A stretch of DNA of 64,000 nt from Odontocerum albicorne. Its lineage: Eukaryota; Arthropoda; Insecta; Trichoptera; Odontoceridae. Position numbers and translations under genes: made by a program. The stretch is taken from contig OX463856.1 in the NCBI GenBank assembly GCA_949825065.1, forward strand, positions 20,394,632 to 20,458,631. Reading direction: 5' to 3'. Positions within the stretch are counted from its first letter, which is position 1. Every line of letters starts with the position of its first letter. This document shows, one piece after another, positions 10,868-21,897 of the stretch. The notes under the pieces are model-generated. The model was not told the origin of the DNA, did not search any database, and saw only the letters and a list, made by a program, of their open reading frames with translations.

Positions 10868-11170
10868 ACCCTTTTATTGCAAATACAATCTGGCAGGCAT
10901 ATTTCCAGGCGGCAATCTCTTCCTACCAATCAGACACAGTTAAATGAAGCAAGTTACATGGTCCCATAAATCATTCAAATGACTATCTATCCCCACGAAA
11001 TCCGTGAACACATACGTGAGCATATGCCGACAATGACGGACAATCAACCGAACATTCCTTTTCATATAAAACAAGATATCACCAATCGAAGGAAAAGGAA
11101 AGGATGGTAGAGGGGAAAGAAAAAAATCAGGAATGAAACACGTTACATTACTGACTAGAAATAAAGAGTT
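10868..11170 (-). repeat. SINE-2 copy (novel head, SINE-1 tail)
   Basis: About 300 bp is the reverse complement of 19276-19585 with moderate divergence. On the minus strand the 3' part reads TGATTGGTAGGAAGAGATTG, a GGAAATATGCC-like stretch and CAGATTGTATTTGCAATAAA. This is the same tail as SINE-1, joined to an unrelated 5' half that starts near AATGTAACGTGTTTCATTCC. I see no clear pol III A/B boxes in the head. Confidence 0.6.
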
Positions 11171-12091
11171 TTTCAGTCACTTCTTAAAGCATGCCAAGGA
11201 CGGAGCGAGTCTAACATTTGTATGTAACTCATTCTAGTCTCACTGCATGGACAGTAAAGGACCACGTAAAAAAAAGAGCAGCGGTGAACTTGGATTGATT
11301 AAAAAAAACTATACTCTGCTTTCTCAAGATTGTGAAAAAGAGCTGACATAAAAATCAAATTTAATCCTGGACCCAAACAAGTATAAAAAAAACGGAGATA
11401 ATTTAATTCTGATTTCACCGAAAAATGTTGTATGCAATAAATATGCCACATTTAAATACTCGTATTTTTATTTTATAACAATTAACAAGTATAAAGTTAT
11501 AGTTTTTGAATATCCTTGAACGACCTTTCCACCTAGTGTTTAATTTAATTGTGAGAATAAAGATGATAAACATAGTAAACTCGGCCTAAATTACAATGGC
11601 TGCTCAACCTTTTACATAAGAATAACTTCTGAAAGTTTCGAGATACGAATTAAGAAACATTTAAGATGTCTTAAAATAATACTTTGTCGGAGTTTGCTAA
11701 CCATTTAATTGAAACACACCATTTATTTCATGAGATTAATTATTTGCAGACTTTACATACCAGTTCTTAAAAGTTATAGCTGGACAACTTTTGTGAAATC
11801 GGAAATAAGAAATAGTAAGAACTTAAAATTAGAAATCAAACAAAGTATTCCAACAGTTTCAAGATGTTTCCCATACGTCATTCCTTTCATTATTATTTTA
11901 TCCCCCCCCCCCCCCCCAACGTATTTTAAGTTACTGTAGATAATGCTATCATGTTATTCATTAATTAAAATAAATTTATTCTAGAAAATATTATGTACTT
12001 CTTTTCTATTAAGTGCCTTAAAAATAATGTTTTCACAAAACGATCAAAAACTTCGAAGCACCCCTACACTAGCATCGGTTTCTCAATAGAT
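11171..12091. other. Anonymous AT-rich DNA with a poly-C tract
   Basis: A run of about 16 C (roughly 11902-11918) interrupts AT-rich sequence. Such mononucleotide runs are common slippage products. No gene or TE signature was seen. Confidence 0.5.
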
Positions 12092-12462
12092 CAATATAGT
12101 CACATATCCTCACGAGTCACTCTACTCTAGTATAAGTTGTTCTCTTGTCTTATCCTGAAACGGTAGTAAGGAGTAAAGTATGTGCTTTGGATCCTACACA
12201 CTTACGTCGTTGCAGGATATGTGAATCCGCTCTAAAGAAATACTTATTGGTTCAAGTATCACGAACGGGCTAATTTCAAACTCAATATAGTCACATCTCC
12301 TCACGAGTCACTCTATAAGTTGTTCTCTTGTCTTATCCTGAAACTTGCAGGAGTAAAGTATGTGCCCTGGATCCTACACACTTACGTCGTTGCAGGATAT
12401 GTAAATCCGATCTAAAGAAATACTTATTGGCTCAAGTATCACGAACGGATTAATTTCAAACT
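12092..12462. repeat. 191-bp tandem duplication
   Basis: Copy 1 starts at 12092 and copy 2 at 12283, both with CAATATAGTCACAT. Copy 2 lacks a short internal stretch (CTCTAGTAT). Shared landmarks are GGATCCTACACACTTACGTC, GTTGCAGGATATGT and TCAAGTATCACGAACGG. Divergence is low, pointing to a recent local duplication of unknown unique DNA. Confidence 0.88.
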
Positions 12463-12604
12463 TTATCTCCTTGTATTCAGGTTCCTTAATGGAATGTCTT
12501 TATTTTACGAGTATCTTTCGAATCTGTTATAAAGATGTTTCTACGGAGAGAAGTAAAACTTTGAGGTGGATTTCGTCTTAATCGAATACATTTATTGTTT
12601 TAAA

Positions 12605-12900
12605 TCAATCGGGGTTTTATCAAAGAGCTTTTGCCATTTCTGGTTTTTGACGTGAAATGGTCTACCCCTAAGTGTAACAGATATGTGTAGCATGTGTAGC
12701 TTTAGGTCGTACTTGAAGGCAACCCTTTTTCGGAGAACTTATTAAAATTTATAATTATATATGAACACTACACACTTATACTACACTCCACCTAAAGCCG
12801 AATGTATTACTATCATGTATCAGAATACTTAAAAAGTTTTTTTTTGTAGTTCGTCTTCCTTTCATAATTTTTTTGCGGTTTTCTTTCCATTTTTTTTAAT
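12605..12900 (+). repeat. Unknown dispersed repeat R1 (copy 2)
   Basis: It aligns by eye with 5835-6135 over its full length: GAGCTTTTGCCATTTCTGGT, GTGAAATGGTCTACCCC, TATACTACACTCCACC, TAAAGCCGAATGTATTA and TTTGCGGTTTTCTT. The two copies are about 6.8 kb apart in the same orientation. No coding content was found. Confidence 0.55.
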
Positions 12901-13187
12901 ACAAGTATATGCATATACAGGAAATATATCTGTTCAAATGGCCTCGGCCAGACTTCAAATCCTGAATAAGGCGAGGTGAGTTTGCTCTTAAATGGCGCTA
13001 CATAAATTTTCTTTTAATTATTATTAACTTTAACACCACCATTAGGTACAAACACAAAAAAATATTGTTATCTCTCCAGTCTTTTAAAATTACTTTAATG
13101 GTAATAAAATACGTTGAAATGAAACTTACTTTGTCTCCATAAAGTGAAGTCGTTATTTTCGAAGGAAGTGGATCGGTTATTCAATGG

Positions 13188-13415
13188 TGACTTCCGTGAT
13201 CAAGTTGGTAAGACGCTTTTCTTCATCGCGGGGGTTTCTGATTCGATTCCCGATGGTATTCAAATAAATCAAAAATACAAAATTGTTCCAGAATCGGTAA
13301 ATATTTCCTCTGATATAATACGTCAGAGTATTGCTGCCTCTGCACGTGTAGAAATATTGCTATTTAACGCACTGGACTTCTATGTGTAAGGTCGCCAGTT
13401 TGAACCTCGCACTGT
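13188..13415 (+). repeat. Decayed tRNA-like SINE heads
   Basis: Two tRNA-like pieces lie close together. At 13194-13260, CGTGATCAAGTTGGTAAGAC and GATTCGATTCCCG resemble the A and B boxes of SINE-1. At 13366-13412, AACGCACTGGACTTC and TAAGGTCGCCAGTTTGAACC resemble the anticodon-to-T-arm part of a tRNA. Neither folds into a full cloverleaf by eye, so I call SINE remnants rather than tRNA genes. Confidence 0.4.
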
Positions 13416-14381
13416 GCTACTCCCCTCGAATGATACAAGCATTTTTCCCGCCTTGTAGTAGGACACCTATGACTTCGGTCATATATATTCTTAAAAAAAT
13501 GGGATAAAACAATTTTGTGTGTTCCAATCGTCTCACTTTAGGTGTGCCATCGGATCCAATACGGGTCGGTGAGTTTGCTAGTGTACAACGGCTTACTCAT
13601 CTTAAGAGGATAAAAAAGAAAAATAAACAAAAACTCTAAAGCACAGCTTCGTTTTCCAATATTAATGATGGAATGGTGAAGGGATTCTCAACTACGAGGT
13701 CTAGACGATTGCTAACTTGTGCGATATCAAACTGCGAGTTCCGTGCTTATTCCAGTGTTTCTTAACCCGAAAGCTCGATTAATGTATCTGTATTATCCCC
13801 ATTTCATCAATTTGGATGCATTGAAGTATATCATACATAAGAATAAATCAAGTGTAAATCGCATTTTAATGAGAATGGGCCCGATTTTTTGCGAGGATAT
13901 TTTTAAATTTATTATAATTTGTGGCCCTTTTGACATACTCATAAAATGTAAAAAAAAACACGTAATATTTTATTTTGAAACTTTACTATACAAGTTATAC
14001 ATTGTTATATTTATGATGTGCAAAGTTAGAAAAGTTTTGATTTTTTTTCATGACTAAAATTTCTTGCTTTATTCAAAGTCCTGTTTTTGCTGATATGTAC
14101 CTAAGATGCTTAAAAAACGAAGCATTTAATAAGCCTTATGTAATGTTATCAGAGTCTATTTTCTTTTTAAACAAAATACGAGAAAGTCTCCAAAGCCTTT
14201 TAATTCCCCAAATCCATGTTGAAAAATTTAGATTTATCGTCGAATTTACGTAAAATTGTTACACTATCTTATTTTTTCTATTTAGAAACAAAAACAATTT
14301 AAAACATGAAACGGATTAGTCCCCTTTGTTCATTTTAATAAAAAAAAATTTAATTGTTGTTATTAATTGATTGATAATTTG
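13416..14381. other. Anonymous DNA
   Basis: Open frames at 13719-14057 and 14050-14253 overlap slightly and are Phe/Ile/Lys-rich, as random AT-rich DNA would give. No domain was recognised. Confidence 0.4.
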
Positions 14382-14515
14382 TAAGACCAAATTGATAATA
14401 CGCATGTGTTCCAAGCTTATGGTGTGGATTTAATTCCCGTAGATGCTAAGATTTATCCAAAAATAGTTTCATTCTGATTTTCACTAAAGGCTTATTTTAC
14501 AACTTGCTGGTTAGA
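14382..14515 (+). repeat. Decayed SINE-1 copy
   Basis: Weak traces follow the SINE-1 order: ACCAAATTGATAATACGC for the A-box zone, GATTTAATTCCCG for the B box, TTTCATTCTGATTTTCACTA for the body and CTTGCTGGTTAG for the start of the tail. Divergence is high. Confidence 0.4.
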
Positions 14516-15225
14516 CTAGAACAGATGGCCATAGCTATAAACCCACTAAATTGTTTTGCATACAACAAAACAGAAACACAACACAATGGATCTAAAGGCG
14601 TCATGGTAAGCAGTCTCGCATTAAACTCAAACGTTGTTTTTCTTGGATGCATTGTTTTATCTCAATTTATTGTTACACCAACTTTCAGAAGCTGCATCAC
14701 TAATATTTGGCACGCTCTTGGAGTAAACGGTGTTTAGAGAAAGGATATATAAATACCAAGATTTTTATGTCCACCTTTTAATAAAGGTAAGCATTTCCGC
14801 TTATCCGATGGTTGTCCAAGGCTGGATTTCAAGCGACTTAACTTTCGAGATGGTTTTACTCTTTTACAATTTAAAATCTGAATTTGTATTTCTGTTGCTG
14901 ATCATTAATTTTCCTAAAACAACACTTTACTTAACTCTGCAATCAATCGAAAGGCTACTGGGAACCTACCAATTGTTATGGTAGTTTCATATCCTTGTTA
15001 TCGAAACTTAGATTTTGGGCTGCCAAGAATGTGCGTTTGCTGAATTGAAAAAATTTGCACGAAATAAACTTATTATCTCTCTTTCACTAACTATTCGTTT
15101 TGGATATACTGTATCGATGTTAAATTATCTTTTTACTAACGGTATATTAAAACTATAATTTAAAAAATCTATTTATATTCAGTGGAAAATGATTGTTGTA
15201 AAAGTGTGTCAGTTAACGCTATATT
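14516..15225. other. Anonymous DNA with two small hydrophobic open frames
   Basis: Frames at 14504-14737 (77 codons) and 14730-14984 (84 codons) overlap by 8 bases. They encode hydrophobic stretches with no recognisable domain. I see no ribosome-context or codon-bias signal that would make them genes. Confidence 0.3.
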
Positions 15226-15330
15226 CGTGGCCTTGTTGGTAAGATACTTAAGTCCCACCCAGAAGCTTAGCACTCAATTTCCGATGGTGTCCAAATAAAG
15301 GTCCCAGTTTTGTAAAATATTTTGTCTCAT
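15226..15330 (+). repeat. SINE-1 head, partial
   Basis: CGTGGCCTTGTTGGTAAGAT matches the SINE-1 A-box head very well. The B box is degraded (CACTCAATTTCCGATGG) and the body continues as GTCCAAATAAAGGTCCCAG. The 3' tail is not recognisable. Confidence 0.55.
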
Positions 15331-15644
15331 AAAAAGTCACAACCGCTTTACATGTGTGCTAGTTTTGTTGGTTCTTTACATTTGGGGTAGCGTTTCCTAC
15401 ATGTTTGATGACGAACGGGCCTACTGACTTAAAGCCTAACTAAAGACTCCATGAGAGGAGTCGAAAATAAGGTCTCCCAGATCAAGTCTACCAGATCAAT
15501 TCTTTAATATGTCTGAATAAACAATTTACTCGTAGATGTGTCAAAGGAAGCAGTTTACATAAATTAAGAAAAATAAGTTATTACCAAAGTTACCCATAAT
15601 TTTACAATGCAAATATTTTCGTTGCATGACGTACGATAGATACT

Positions 15645-15740
15645 AATGAGATGGAAATCTATAGACATATAATTCTGATTTCTTGGATAGATCGTGTTAC
15701 CAATTTGGACGTGCCAGCATGAATCAAGAACTGTTTAAAA
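15645..15740 (+). pseudogene. LINE-I RT fragment
   Basis: The frame EMEIYRHIILISWIDRVTNL (about 15650-15709) matches a block found in many RTE-like LINE proteins (EMW.YRR.L.I.W.DRVTN.EVL). The following NQELLKI-type residues need a frameshift. Only about 30 codons remain. The next open frame (15751-15957) shows no LINE features. Confidence 0.5.
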
Positions 15741-16679
15741 TTGGGTATTTTTGCCAGTTGTAGTGTCTCGATCACATAATGACAGGCAGAAGATTAATTT
15801 TAACACAAGTGATCATCCAGGGGAAAAAATAATGATAAACAAAGCAGAGCAAAACACCATATATCCAAGCTTAAAAACTCGTGGAAGTGGTTTGGATGCC
15901 ATTCTGGAGAGTTGTTCTGGGTTAACATATAATGAAAAGAATAAAGAATTGCTATGAGGGTGGCAAACACCCCTCCTATAAAACACGGCACCTCGAAAAT
16001 AAGAGGATTTATATTTGTTTTTCAGAAATCCTTATATTTATTATTTTTTCGTGGAAACGATGGTCTTAAATATATAAAAAAACGACTTTATAATTTCTGC
16101 ATTTAAAAAAAATGCACACTTTTTCCTTTGCACCTATTTAAATCATGGCTGATTATAATAAATAAGGAGTATCTTTAATGGTTGTTCAGTTTCTAATTAT
16201 AATTTCGTTTATTTTGTCTCATACTCGGATGCTGTGGCTGCTCGTTTATTATACAGTCTTAAGAAAAGTCTTTATGATCTCCTCCAGTCCTCAGGAGTGA
16301 ATAAAGTAGACTCTTCTTCATAACGTGACTTGCAGCCCGGATTTCTAAATGAGCATACGGCGAATCAATAAAACCCCACTTGTGCAAGGCGAATGCATTG
16401 TAACCGTAGCTACTCTTAAGACGAATCTCGGTTCACTATAATCTTCGACAAATTCTCGGAGATGCATATTCACTTATAAGGGGAAAATTTATGACCGAGT
16501 ACCGATTTCATTGTTGCTTTCAAATATGTAGTGAGCTCATATTCCTCTCAGTTTATCGTTTTCCGATTCAAAATGATCTTCGATGTCTACGATGAGAGTC
16601 GGAAAAGATGAAGCAACATCTTTATGCATTGATAGCGTGTCATTTATACACACCTTTTGGTACACCCTCATTAAGATTG
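15741..16679. other. Anonymous DNA
   Basis: It contains a 68-codon open frame (15751-15957) without a recognisable domain and a slightly GC-richer stretch at 16200-16680 that I cannot assign. Confidence 0.35.
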
Positions 16680-16820
16680 ATAACCATTTTTAATAAGAGT
16701 AACAATCTGATTTTAACTTAAGGTTTTTTTAACTTTCTGATTGATTGGAAGATATTGCCACTTGTCAATGAATTCATCAGGTTTTTATGTACGGAAAGAA
16801 AGTTTAATACGATGATACTC
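16680..16820 (+). repeat. SINE-1 3' part
   Basis: AACAATCTGATTTTAACTTA, then TTTCTGATTGATTGGAAGAT and CATCAGGTTTTTATGTACGG follow the SINE-1 body and tail. The head is missing, so this is a 5'-truncated copy. Confidence 0.55.
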
Positions 16821-17334
16821 GTTCAGTAAATTTCTTATTAAATCAAATTTTATTTTATTTTTTACTCCATTAAATTCCCATATTGAGAAATGGGCGAAAC
16901 CTGTTTCGTAGCGAAGTTATAAGTTTAATATGTCTCGTTTGATATGAACTCGAAAACGTGCAGGAATAACATTTTTTTCGTACGAAAAGCGGAAATGAAG
17001 TGTCTGAAATGAATGACACAGGTCGAATGTATCCGTAAAATATTAAATATGAAACTAACTTCAGTATATAAATACTTCGTTTCGATTCTAAAAAACACTG
17101 TAAGAGTGTGATATTTTTAAATATTTAATAATAAATAGCTTCATTATTTTGTCAAGAAAATTAATCTGCCTCAAGAGAGCCTCAAGATATGAGATAAAAA
17201 CACGTGCAGCGGGGATTAAAGTAATTTGTGGAATAACAATGTTATTTATGATTTTATAATTTCATATCAACTTCTACAAATTTAAAGAAAAAAAGGGATA
17301 AAAATGTTTAATAATAATTATTATAAAAAATATA
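16821..17334. other. Anonymous AT-rich DNA
   Basis: No gene, TE domain or tandem structure was recognised. Confidence 0.45.
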
Positions 17335-17405
17335 ATTTATTAAACGACATTTAGAGAGCAAACTCTCCTCAAGGATGCTATAATCGGGATTTGAACCCAT
17401 TTTTG
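17335..17405 (-). repeat. SINE-3 (second tRNA-like family) copy
   Basis: On the minus strand it reads GGGTTCAAATCCCGATTATA, a strong B-box sequence, then GAGAGTTTGCTCTCTAAATG. Related minus-strand stretches are at 38795-38885 and 50360-50450, each with a B-box-like core and a TCTAAAT block. This family is distinct from SINE-1. Confidence 0.45.
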
Positions 17406-18392
17406 TTAAAATATTATATTTAAAATATTCCAAAACAAAGTTGAGTATAAGGATAATAAGATGGAGGAGGGGGGGTAACGGTAATAAGATAAGCCACTTC
17501 CCTGCATCTACGTATGTTGAAACGAGTGTTTGGTAAGAAAACAACAGAAGACTTACCAAGGAAAGACTAATTAGAAAAAAAAACTTTTGTGGATCTTCTG
17601 ATTTGTGAAAGAAGCATATTGACTTAAGGTGGAGGGAAGTGTTTATGTGTAGAATTAATACATAGTAATACATTTTGATAAGACTTCCCAAAAAAGACAG
17701 CCTTCAATTGTTTCCTAAAGCTGCACGTACCACTCATATCTATAACATTTTCAGGCAGACAACATTTAAGCTTGAATAACATAAATACTTGTTTTTTATG
17801 AATATTAATTGAAACTATCTATCTGGTTTAAATTCTGTTTGACATTTTTAAACAATAAAAAAGATCGATTTAATTGAAATATTTATTACTGGATAAAAAT
17901 AGTATTAACCAAAATAAGAAACCTTCAATTTATTAAATATTATATTACGTAATAAAAATATCATATTAAACTAAAGAAAAATACACTATTTTTGACGAAA
18001 ACAATAAAAAAAATACGATACGAGTATAATGAAATATTGTTAACAGCTTCAGGAATACCCAAAACGTCAAAATCTAATAAATCATCATTTAGTTGAAAAA
18101 TAACACATCACTTCTGGCAGCTACTGCAACGCCCGGTAGTTTTATTAACAGGGGTGGAGCAATGGGTGGGTGTGAGGGGCAGTAGTCCAGGACACATCCA
18201 TGATTGGGCCGCAGAATTTGACTTTCATTGAAATAGATAGTTATTTCTATATAGTTAATCTTTCTTTTGATGAAACAGATAATTAAAAGAGCACACTCTC
18301 TCATGGCGAGATCAAATAAATGAGGCAAACCGAAGGATCTTTTTCAGTCTTCATTCATTTAAAGTGCTGCACTGATTCCTGCCTACTAAAAC
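17406..18392. other. Anonymous AT-rich DNA
   Basis: A short G-rich tract (GGAGGAGGGGGGGTAACGG, about 17463-17481) lies beside SINE-3. AGAGCACACTCTCTCATGGC near 18288 resembles the SINE-3 body. Nothing else was recognised. Confidence 0.4.
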
Positions 18393-18805
18393 CAAAATTT
18401 TACTCGTGCAATCTCTGCTCTTTTCAATTCTGAACATCTGATACTTGGATGTTACAGAGGAATAGTTAGACAAATTACAACGTCTTCAAAATGTTTGTTT
18501 AAGATTTATTTTCATTCTACGAAAGTACGATCATATAACTTCATACCAGAAGGCATTGAACAGGCTGAATGTTAGAAATACACGCCAAATTCACATATTG
18601 TCCCTATTGCATAATATCCTTAACTTTCCCGCCGTCCCCTCTTATCTCGCGAAAATTTTCAGCGTCTTTCCAATCATGAATTAACACTACGCTCAAACAG
18701 AGATTGTTCATAGGCCTTTCCAATTCACCGCTCTTTTGTTTTACGCCGTTCTTTACTGTTTATGCAGTGAGACTCTGGAATCAGTTACAAATCAATATGA
18801 TTCGC
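18393..18805 (+). pseudogene. CR1/jockey-like RT C-terminal remnant (LINE-G)
   Basis: A long frame reads LDKLQRLQNVCLRFIFILRK (about 18465-18525), YDHITSYQKALNRLNVRNTR and LLHNILNFPAVPSYLAKIFS. After a frameshift it continues with FTVYAVRLWNQLQ (about 18747-18787). This is the conserved end of jockey/CR1-type RT proteins (LQ..QN.CIR.I...., then the NSLP-type ending). It lacks the catalytic core and carries stops. The order and spacing are right over about 130 codons, so the assignment is good although the clade is uncertain. Confidence 0.75.
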
Positions 18806-18859
18806 TCCGTCCTTTGCATGTGTGGCGGTCGTCGCACACTCAGTCGCGCACTCGGAACA

Positions 18860-19230
18860 CTGTGGGTGTCCATACACACGGTCAATGACCGATGAAGTGA
18901 CCTTTGCATTCCTCGACAAATCTAAATAAACAAGTCCAAAGTTCACACGCCGGCCATTCAACCCATAGCCCGGAGCGGACCGCATTCCATACTAGAGCGA
19001 GAATGCACCACGCTTGTCTCGCCAGTTCCGTATTCGGATGATACCTTCATACAACATTAATCGTTTTTGCATTCGCAGGAACGAGACGTAGGCATATCGC
19101 GAGCGCATTCCCGCGCACATTCTAAAATGATATAAATACCTACGTTACTAATAAAAACTCTCTTTCCGCATTGCGATCTAACGAGTTTTATTTATCAACA
19201 AATCATCATCATCTCTTCCCTTAAGGACTA
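18860..19230 (+). repeat. Possible LTR remnant (copy 2)
   Basis: This is a distinctly GC-richer block with a TATA-like box (GATATAAATACC, about 19129-19140) and a downstream AATAAAAACTCTC stretch. It shares GTCAATGACCGATGAAG (18881-18897) and GAGCGAGA with 975-1290. It could be a solo LTR. I see no primer-binding site or internal gag-pol sequence on either side, so the call stays tentative. Confidence 0.3.
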
Positions 19231-19275
19231 GCTCCTAAACACGCTTTAAGAAACGACTATAAAAACTCTTAATTT

Positions 19276-19585
19276 CTAATCAGTAAAATAACATGTTTCA
19301 TTTCTAATATTTTTTTTTCTTTTCCTTTCCTCTCCACCTTTCTTTTGATTGATGATATCTCACTTTATATGAAAAATAATATTTGGGTGTTTGTCCGTCT
19401 TTGTAGGGCTTGTGGCCATATGCTCACGTATGTGTTTATGAATGTCGTGTTGCTGGATAGTCATTTGAATTATTAATGCGACCATGTAACTTGATTCATT
19501 TACTTTTGTCTGGTTGGTAGGAAGAGATTTCCATCTGGAAATAAGCCCGCCAGATTGTATATGCAATAAAAGTATTAAATAAATA
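19276..19585 (+). repeat. SINE-2 copy
   Basis: It starts around AAATAACATGTTTCATTTCT and contains a pyrimidine-rich stretch (TTTTTTTTTCTTTTCCTTTC). The 3' tail is TCTGGTTGGTAGGAAGAGAT, TTCCATCTGGAAATAAGC and CCGCCAGATTGTATATGC, nearly the SINE-1 tail. It ends in an ATAAATAA-type repeat. It is the best copy of the family here and pairs with 10868-11170. Confidence 0.65.
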
Positions 19586-21169
19586 ATAAATAAATAGTAT
19601 CAAATTCCAATTATTTATAATTTAAGAATCTGGGTCAAATGTTACTCATCTGGAACTTTTCAATATAGTCATGAATGGAACGAAATTATGTTGCAAATAC
19701 TTTCAGCTCTTCCAGTTCTAGTAGCTTTAGCTGAACGTTAAGAACTAGATCAATAATTACATAAGAGTGGACAAAATATTTTTTTTAATTGAATACTCAA
19801 TCTCCGAAACTATAGACTATGATAATAGTGTTGAAATATTTGCGGAATTGATATCTCGCAACGTGAAGTAATGAAAAATTATATATTGTTTGTACGTACT
19901 ATAAGATAGTAAGTTGTATTACTATAAAACATATTTAATCCATTTGTATTATCTTATTATAAGTTAAAAAAAATATATGTATCATATATGAAATTTACAA
20001 ACCCTGCTACCTTATATGTTAAAATCGTCATCAAAGATACAAGTTTTTTTCGTATTTCGGCCCCATTTTTTAGCCTAGGGCGCCAAAACATGAAGTTAAA
20101 CCTCTGGTCATTAACGTTATAAAAATTATTACAAATGTTTAACTGAGATATTGTTTTAATAAGGCATGATAAATATGGTGGATGCGTTTGTGTTACGAAA
20201 AGAGAAATACAAATACAAGGAAGGAGGAAAAAGTCACGACTAAGAATCCTAAGTCAAAACAGGAAACCTACCATATCCTTGTTCAGCGTGGTTGTTAACA
20301 AGGTTAAGATGCCCACCGTAATTGCCAACATACGTTAACATGGTAAAGAAAATAAATGCGCTCAGGAATATTTTAATCTTGCTAACCTGATCTTACTAAA
20401 TATTTTCCACGTTGTATGCAGCTTTCATATCTGTGTGATAATGTACAAAGCTGGTGGTAACTGGAAGTACCTATTAAGAGACGTTGAGCAAGAAAATGGT
20501 TTCAAATAAGATGAATATACAATATTAAAAGAGATGAATCGTTGCTCATAGAGTACTGCATTAGTTATGATCCAAGATCGTCAGAAGAGGGGGCGAATCA
20601 TCCATTCGGTTCCAGATCATCAGGGAGCCATAAAGCCAGAAAAAACGAAAAACAACTAAGAAGATAGTCTTCTATACTCGAAGTGTAAGCAGTTCATTGT
20701 ACCCAACGAAAAAGATGTAACTTACTCAGTATTCCATGCAACAATAATATTACGAATCTTTTGACTAATATCCCATGATAAAGGTGACAGTTTGTAAAAG
20801 ATTTGTGGGCATTACAGGTGTAAAAATACGGTGCATAAAAATAAAATTTCCTGTATGTTAGACTGACCAAGTAAAGGACGTAACTGAAAGGTTGCTGGCC
20901 TCCAAAATCTGGAAATAAGAGATGAATTGACAAAGCATACCACTGGAATAACTTTACTCTGTATGACAACGAAAAAAACCTATTTCATTATTTGTGATAC
21001 CCCCGCTTTTTAATAAACCAATTACGATAATTTTTCCAATATTAATTAAATGGGAAAGAAACTTTTATTATAAAAGTAAAAATGCTCTTGAGGAGAATGT
21101 GCTCTCTAAATGATGCTTCATAAAGTTTTCCTTTGAAATAATTGAGAAAGAAGGAAAATATGATACAAG
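19586..21169. other. Anonymous AT-rich DNA
   Basis: No TE domain was recognised. Open frames near 20430-20560 and on the minus strand at 20694-20969 (91 codons) have no supporting features. The stretch 21088-21120 (GCTCTTGAGGAGAATGTGCT) resembles the SINE-3 body on the plus strand. Confidence 0.4.
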
Positions 21170-21500
21170 TAGATGATGCATTGGAAGTGTATCCCGTGAA
21201 CTGCAAGGTGCACCAACGTATCTTTTTTCTAAGAATTAATTGCCAATAATCAAACGACTTCGATAACATTTAGAAAATAAATTTTAACTGACTTTGGGCA
21301 TGTTACCGAAAAAAAAATACGAAAGTTTTAAGAACCTGGTGATTATGGGGCCAATTAATGGGAAAGCGGGATGTACCTAGTATAGGTCTTAAAAGGTTCT
21401 TTTTTAAACGCTGCATTCTTCAATAGGAAGGATGGAAACAAATTATGCACCAAGTTTCAGATATAACAACGTTCAGTATCAAGCAAAAAATTAAAACCTT
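21170..21500 (+). pseudogene. LINE-D RT remnant (copy 2)
   Basis: Landmarks shared with the other LINE-D copies are CCGTGAACTGCAAGGTGCAC, the GGGCATGTTACC stretch near 21297 and a frame reading GWKQIMHQVSDITTF (about 21431-21475). These are the DRDxWRxxVxxV-type end of the protein. It is heavily decayed. Confidence 0.5.
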
Positions 21501-21897
21501 CAAAATTATGCTGGAGTTTTTTTAGGATAAAGAAATATCTGAGGAGGAATCCACCCAGATGGAAAGGGGACGTTGTGAAATGAATGTTGATTTTCTCGAT
21601 TCGTACAGGAAAATTTTCGAAGATAAACACCAAAGTGAAGCGTTTGGCAAATATGTGATGTTTTCATAAGATTTTGCCGAACATTTTCATTTCATTAGAA
21701 TTTCGTTTCCAAAGATAATAGACGACAGTGCCGTTAAATGTTTGATGTTTCATAAATCGATGACAAATTGGCTTCCTCTCATTATTTCACGGCTCAAGAA
21801 CTTTGCTCAATTGTTCATTATTAAACCTCCATGGTTCAAGAATCCTATACAAAAATATACTTTATTGTGCTAACCCTAAAGTAGTTTTATATTTAAA
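21501..21897. other. Anonymous DNA
   Basis: Short moderately GC-rich DNA between a LINE-D end and a tandem duplication. Nothing was recognised. Confidence 0.4.

Noticed and set aside
13366..13412. Possible tRNA gene or 3' half of one
   Set aside because: Only the anticodon-to-T-arm part is tRNA-like; no matching acceptor or D arm was found.
14504..14984. Two overlapping open frames (77 and 84 codons) resembling an operon-like pair
   Set aside because: Eukaryotic context, AT-rich composition and absence of any domain make chance the better explanation.
20428..20760. Run of short frames that looked like a decayed gene
   Set aside because: Stops occur every 20-40 codons and no conserved motif could be named.
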